A DNA stretch of 64,000 bases. It comes from Pezizomycotina sp. ARF18. Its lineage: Eukaryota; Ascomycota. The position numbers and the translations under genes are program-made. Shown piece by piece: positions 58,712 to 64,000 of the stretch. The notes below the pieces were generated by a model that worked only from the letters and a program-made list of their open reading frames with translations, was not told the DNA's origin and made no database searches. Each line of letters begins with the position of its first letter. Position 1 is the first letter of the stretch. Location of the stretch: the NCBI GenBank assembly GCA_002224055.1, contig AZLU01000219.1, positions 1 to 64,000 of the forward strand, given 5' to 3'.

Positions 58712-59613
58712 TTTTGTTTGCGGATTAAACGAGTGGACTTTTGTTGGAACGGATTAGGTCTATATATTTTCAGAGAAGTTTATAGATAGAAGTGAAGCTT
58801 TAAGATGTGGTTTATATTGAAGGACACATGCATTCATCAGGATAGAAGAGGGTTGAGGTGGTCTTTATATCCTGTCCGTGACTCTCATGAGCAAAAAAAC
58901 CTCTCATAATAATCCTTCCTGGCGTTTCACTGACGATCGCGAGTCCAGGGAGGTGAATTATCCCTCGCTACGATTACCGATGCCCGTCGGTGATATCACG
59001 TTAAAAACGAAGGTGTCATATTTTAGCGTTACACAGTGATGCTAGCAGGCAGAGACGAGGGTCTCACCAGCACGGAGTCCATCGTAGCACTACCTTTCAA
59101 CAACTATCCGCCTCGCCTCCTTTCGTCCGTCCGCTGTTAATCCCCGAACATGCTGTCAAAAAGCCCTCTTGTCAACATTGTACCACCACATCGTGCCCAC
59201 CAAGGGATATGATAATCGGGATTGTTCCTAAATCAAGAACGGGGGTTCCGCAGCGACCTTCAATTTTATAGGATTGGGGTTGTCAAGTGTTGTTCCGTCT
59301 AAAGACTTTTATAGATATATCCTACTTCGAAATAGATCGAGATTGTGCAATGGCAGCCTTGGGACTGAATTATGCCTGAAGCATGAGGGAAACCGTCCGA
59401 GCGTGTCCCCAGTTATGTTCGGCATGGGACGACTCCAGCGAAATGTCGCACGTATGAGCAAGTTTGCGTGCACGTCTGATGGAGTTGTTCCATTCCGACC
59501 AGTTCCCCTTTCCTATATCGATACGTGGAAACTTGAAGGTCATTCCGCTTGATCAATCCATATCAAGTATTAGCTGTTGCTAACAATTTCATCTTTCAGA
59601 TCTTCAGCTAACT

Positions 59614-59652
<39 letters not shown>

Positions 59653-59899
59653 ACCTTTAAACTTGAATATAAGAATGATATTTGCTATGGTCGCAATTTA
59701 AGCAAACAAACCATCAACCCACGCTATCCGCAACAATCAAAAGTATAGAGCCAACGAGGATCGTCTACGAAGTAATAAAGATCTAGATACTTAAAGTATC
59801 CTGGTTACTAGTATCATCAAGAGTTTCCTTTAACCTTTCCTATCCGAATAAGTACCTAGCTACGAGCACTTGAAGCCGGCGAAAGGAAAAATCCCGCCA
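58712..59899. other. Intergenic, long poly-T tract
   Basis: No gene was seen. The plus frame at 59274-59552 lacks support. A run of about 34 T lies at 59614-59647. The region contains the divergent promoters of the repeat protein (minus) and RBR-11 (plus). Confidence 0.45.
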
Positions 59900-61241
59900 A
59901 TGGATCTCAACAATCCCGGGAAAACCGCCCATCACCCACGTCCTCCGGAGCCCCGCCGCGAATGAATCGCCTGCTTCGACTCCGTCCGCGCATCCTACAC
60001 CACTGCCCTCCGCTGCGGCCATGTCTACTGCACACCCTGCATCATCAACGCCATAACCCCTTCCATCACCGACGAAAGCTTATACCCGCCCAGATGCTGC
60101 GGCGCCATCCGAAGCGCGTCGTGGCCCACGTCCTCCCTCCATCAGAACTGAAGAAATACGAAGAACCCGAGAAAGAGTGGACCGCCATCGATAGGGTATA
60201 CTGCGTCGGTAAAGACTGCGGGAAGTTCATCGTGCCCGGCGCTGCTGTTAAGGCCGTGATGTTATTGTTTGCGGGAATTGTGGTATGAGGCTTTGCGGGA
60301 AGTGTAGGGGTCCGCTTCATGGACTGAGGAGTGTAAGGTGGATAAAGGGGTCGAGGCGGTACTTAAGCTTGCGGAGGAGAAGAAGTGGAAGCAGTGCGGG
60401 AGGTGTAAGGCGGTGGTTGAGCTGACGAGCGGGTGTAACCACGTCGCGCAAGTTTCTTCTCTCTTTCTCTTCTTAAACGCGGGTCGTGACGTTTCCTTAT
60501 TTTTAACACGGGGACGACTCATTCTTTGACGCCCTAAACGCGCCCTTTCTGAATCCTCAAACTTGCATCAATTCTCTAATTCTTTTCTCTCACCAACAAT
60601 ATACTAGATGCAAATGCGGCGCCCAATTCTGCTACCTCTGCGGCCTCCGCTGGAGGACGTGTCAATGTCCGCAGTACACCGCCGCCAACGCCCAAAGGGA
60701 TCGCTTAGATGACCCCGGCTATTTCTTCGGCGACCCTGGGTCAACCCTCCGCCGGACCCATGCCCATACCGCCGGAGGTTCTAGCGGAGATGCAGGCGCG
60801 GGCGAGCGAGAGATGAGGAGAGCCGCCGTATTAGCGAGGGCGAGAGAGAACCGCGCGAACCAGCAAACTTGCCAGCACGACGGGGATTGGCAGAGGATCA
60901 ACGGGCACAGGAGGGGAGGCTTCCGGTGTAGGGCTTGCGAGGCTGTTAATTGGAGGTTCGGGTTCGTGTGCAGGGGTTGTAGGTTGGCGGCTTGCGAGGC
61001 TTGCTCTAGGGGTTCCGCGCGAGTGCAACCGGTGGGAACTGAGGATTGCCATCATGAGAGCTCCCAACGTCTTAATGGCGGAAGTCGGTTTAGAAAGCAG
61101 AAGAAACGAACGAACAAAAATCACGATACCCGACAGCTAGAAACAAGAAAACCTTTATTTATTTTATATTTCCATATACTTCTACAGTGGTTCCTGAGCA
61201 AAAGCTATGCACCCTCCTACTTTACTAAAAAAAAAAGGTAG
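59900..61241 (+). CDS. RBR-11: RBR-type E3 with C-terminal zinc module and GC-AG intron
   Basis: From the ATG at 59900 (MDLNNPGKTAHHPRPPEPRR) the frame enters RING1, where an in-frame TGA occupies the first zinc-Cys position: E-stop-IACFDSVRASYTT, then LRCGHVYCTPCIINAITPSI and TDESLYPPRCCGAI. IBR: DRVYCVGKDCGKFIVPGAA, VCGNCGMRLCGKCRGPLH, EECKVDKG. Rcat: KQCGRCKAVVELTSGCNHVA, a 160-base intron at 60448-60607 whose donor is GCAAGT (GC-AG type, phase 2), then CKCGAQFCYLCGLRWRTCQC. The frame stays open to 61241 and carries a Gly/Arg linker and the C-terminal module TCQHDGDWQRINGHRRGGFR, CRACEAVNWRFGFVCRGCRL, ACEAC. Frame breaks near 60105, 60250 and 60320 are each explained by one missing base. 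The linker has no long coiled coil, unlike RBR-10. Confidence 0.7.
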
Positions 61242-61820
61242 GCGATATAAAACACAAATTGAACCCAAAATATATTTTCTTTGCCCTCTTCCACCATCGC
61301 GGATTAATTGGAAAGATATTGCAAGGCTAGCCCTAAAGCCTTTTTCTTCCTTTCAAGAAACCGGCGTGTAAAGCACAAGCAACACTTGCCATTAACACGA
61401 GACAATCACTGCTGAACCTTGTTTGAGTTTCTGCTAAGACGCGATAGTTATAGAGCCCCACATTCAAGTCTCGGTCGTGAGTGGTTCTAGGCCTTATAAA
61501 GCGGTCGCTTCTGCTCTTGCTTCCCAAGACCATACATGTAAAGTTAAACCTTGTAACCGAAGAAACTCGTCGAAGTAGAGCGGAGAGTTCGAGCGTGAGG
61601 ATCGAGAACACGGAATGACGTCTCTTTGGGAAGTGTTTGCGGCATCTGAGGATCTGGACTGTCGCCCACACATATGGTCACGCGAATGACAATACGTGAT
61701 AATATAATGGTGGAATAGGTATATTGATGGGATTATCATGATATTCGTGGACTTATCATCGCGATTTCATTCGGACATCCTTTCAAAATAAACATTACCA
61801 AAGAGTAAGTACCGATCAAA
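61242..61820. other. Intergenic, no supported gene
   Basis: Overlapping minus frames at 61333-61739 have no domain. The stretch just before 61821 is the probable promoter of the following plus-strand gene. Confidence 0.4.
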
Positions 61821-62597
61821 ATGACCGACCCAAACCCCAAGAACCAACTCCCCAACAACCCGAACACCAGCAGCGCGAGAGCCAAGATGCGGAGTCATAT
61901 AAATTCCGCCCTGCTACGAAGAAAATCCGAATCACAACCCGCACCGTACCACGACGATCCCGAAGACAACTACACCTACGACGACATCGAAGACATCCAA
62001 GACCAACGCTCTTCATCCCTCTGCCGCATCTTCTTCTACGTCGGTTTCTTCGTACTCTGGGTTTTATTGTATATTTACTTTTTGCATATTCCGGGTATAA
62101 TGCAGAAGATGTACGGTACGCGCAGGGAGATTCGGGAGATGAAGGGGAGGAGGTTAGGTATCCTGGGTTTACGCCGCCGGAGGGTATGCGGGCCCCGATG
62201 CAGATGATGCCGGGAAATTCAAAGGATGTTCCCGGTTTTGGGGGAAGTTGGAGGAGGTTGAGGTTCAGGTTGAGAAGACTGTTATTGTTAATCCGGAGCA
62301 TGGGGTTGTTATTGAGGTAAGTTGTAATCGCTCATCCCCTAGTCTCCGAACGCGCACGCGGTTGAAACGAGTCTAATGTTTGGTTGGCAGGCAATCTCGA
62401 TTACGCCGAAAAACGGCAAGGGTAGTGTCCCGTTTGCCAAACCACCGCCGTTCGTCGAAGCTCGCCGACGTAATCCTTTTGTGCCTCTACGGGGTGCTCC
62501 TGCGGCTGTCATGGTTAAGATCGAGGGGACGAGAGTGTTCCCAAGAACAGCATGTGCCACAGACAATGGAGGTTTTGGCTCCAACCTGATGGGATAA
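61821..62597 (+). CDS. Small single-pass membrane protein, two exons, frame broken
   Basis: The ATG at 61821 opens MTDPNPKNQLPNNPNTSSAR, an acidic segment (YTYDDIEDIQDQRSSS) and a transmembrane helix IFFYVGFFVLWVLLYIYFLH (about residues 70-89). After GTRREIREMKG the sense moves to other frames: RYPGFTPPEGMRAPMQMMPG, then KLEEVEVQVEKTVIVNPEHG, ending at a GTAAGT donor. The intron spans 62317-62390 (74 bases). Exon 2 reads AISITPKNGKGSVPFAKPPP and VKIEGTRVFPRTACATDNGG, stop at 62597. Two one-base breaks lie in exon 1. The layout is a short cytosolic N-terminus, one TM and a C-terminal domain outside or in the lumen. No family recognised. Confidence 0.55.
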
Positions 62598-64000
62598 AAA
62601 TTGGTAAATATTTTTTACTGCTGTTATGGCAGTATAGCTTTCCCCAAGGAGGTTGCGCACGTGTACATTTGTTTAAACGTTTAAGAAATTACAAATAAAG
62701 ACAACCAGTATCTTCACGCGCTGGAGTGGAAGATGTGGTTTAGAAATGATCGATGGTAAATGAGAAAACTAGAAACTCTCTATTTACGAAATAATACCTC
62801 CCATCCTCACCGTATTTAGATACTCGAAGTATGGTCTCGTGCTTTTCACCAGAGGAGAGAACGGAGTCAAACAGACGAACAAAGTCCGTTTTCGGCTCCT
62901 CCCGGAGTCTAAAACCCTAAAATTAGAGCCTGGAGCGTCCAGGGTAATCCTTTGGCGAAACTTTGAGTTATTTACTTTTCAGTTTGGCCCTTCTATCTAC
63001 CGATCTTTCTGCACCTGCTCGTATACATAAGCTTTTTTCGATGGACAGGGCTAAACAAGGGCGATCCTTGACCCAATCACGAGCGACTTCGTTCACTCTG
63101 AATGCACGCGTAATACTAGCGTGCTTTTCACCTGACGAAAGGATTAACTTGTTTCACTTAGATTCGTCGTCGTGATTAATTGTAATTACATTGCAGCAAA
63201 AGCAAGCTCTTGCAGATACAGAAAGGATCCTGCATTACCGTTTTCAATCGAGAAAAATCGTTCGACTCAGAATTCTCTGGGGAGACTGCGCTATTTTTGG
63301 AAACCCGTCGCTGGCGGAGCCCCAAGAGACCAAGGAAATGCGAGAAATGCTTGGAGAAAGCTTGTATCTTCTTGGTAGTGTCAATCATAGCACGTTTTCA
63401 CTTATAAAAATGTCTTCGCTTACCGGCAGATTCCATTGGCCTCCTTATCCGGTTTGCTGAAAGCTAGGACCAGCTGGTATGTGGTCAGGTAGGCAGTCCG
63501 CTATGCCTTGTGGTTCGTTGGTTCTTCAGCATTCATTTCACGAATCTTTGCTGTATGGATATCGTGGCTCAGCTAGATGCCCATGACGTTCACGCTACGA
63601 TGTGTTTGTTGTATTCTTGATATTCCTTTGCGGTACTTACAGAGGCGACATTTATCCAAAATGGAAGAGCGAAATGTGCAGTTTTTGCGCGAGTATACAG
63701 GACCATCTGCACGAAATAGCAATGGAGACTCTACTCAGCCCCTAATTTCAGTCTCCTAGTGTAATTCATTGAACCTGGCGGAAAGGATTCAAGCTTTTTT
63801 TCACGACATGCTAAAATTACGAGGGACGAAGTGTGGAGTCGAACTACCAGACCTCAGGATTTTTACAATGTGCTTACGCATGTACAAGGGAGACAAGAGC
63901 GATCCGCCACTCCCCGGAAATGCTTGGTTATAAAGACCCCGGTTGACCGTCGTCGTCTCTTTCCGCATTTCTCTAGGCACCTTGGCTTTTTCTCACCTCA
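62598..64000. other. No supported gene
   Basis: Overlapping short frames occur at 62839-63460 without domains. A segment at 63840-63870 (minus: GGTAGTTCGACTCC) resembles a tRNA T-arm but no matching D-arm or acceptor was found. Confidence 0.4.

Noticed and set aside
63800-63930. tRNA-like T-arm on the minus strand
   Set aside because: The stem pairs poorly and no D-arm or acceptor partner could be placed.

Overview
The window is nuclear DNA of a filamentous ascomycete (Pezizomycotina). Introns are 50-100 bases long with GTANGT-type donors and CTAAC/CTGAC-like branch points. There is an F-box gene, a fungal rhodopsin-type membrane protein, a STAND/NLR-type gene and small secreted proteins. 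Several blocks are almost devoid of CA and TG dinucleotides and very AT-rich, the mark of repeat-induced point mutation (RIP). The species cannot be named from this sequence.

Layout. 1-2890 is a RIP-degraded repeat. 2.9-9.2 kb is gene-poor, with a coiled-coil-like coding relic, a rhodopsin-type membrane protein and a tRNA-like gene. 9.2-11.4 kb holds an NLR gene cut short where a RIP-like AT block begins. 11.9-19.3 kb carries a secreted repeat protein, two membrane proteins, an unknown protein and an intact two-exon F-box protein, all on the minus strand. 21.2-28.4 kb is a minus-strand array of at least five small Cys/His proteins that share an MC-x(8,9)-C-x-H start and a charged helix.

The main feature lies at 29.6-61.2 kb: eleven diverged paralogues of RBR-type (RING1-IBR-Rcat, 'TRIAD') ubiquitin ligases, on both strands, named RBR-1 to RBR-11 here in left-to-right order. 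A Copia LTR retrotransposon (38980-44037, RIP-mutated, target duplication TTTTA) sits between RBR-4 and RBR-5. Nine copies keep an intron at the same phase-2 position just after the catalytic-Cys motif. One of the nine uses a GC-AG intron, and RBR-2 has lost the intron. RBR-9 to RBR-11 add a C-terminal zinc-binding module, and RBR-9 has lost IBR and Rcat. A protein built of about eight 24-residue PTGFI-type repeats lies between RBR-10 and RBR-11.

Many otherwise well-conserved genes are interrupted by one-base frame breaks, mostly at short homopolymers that are one base too short, while zinc ligands stay conserved across the break. This points to uncorrected indels in the assembly or to very recent decay. 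These genes are listed as CDS with broken frames, not as settled pseudogenes. Functional statements are homology inferences from motifs read by eye; no search was run.
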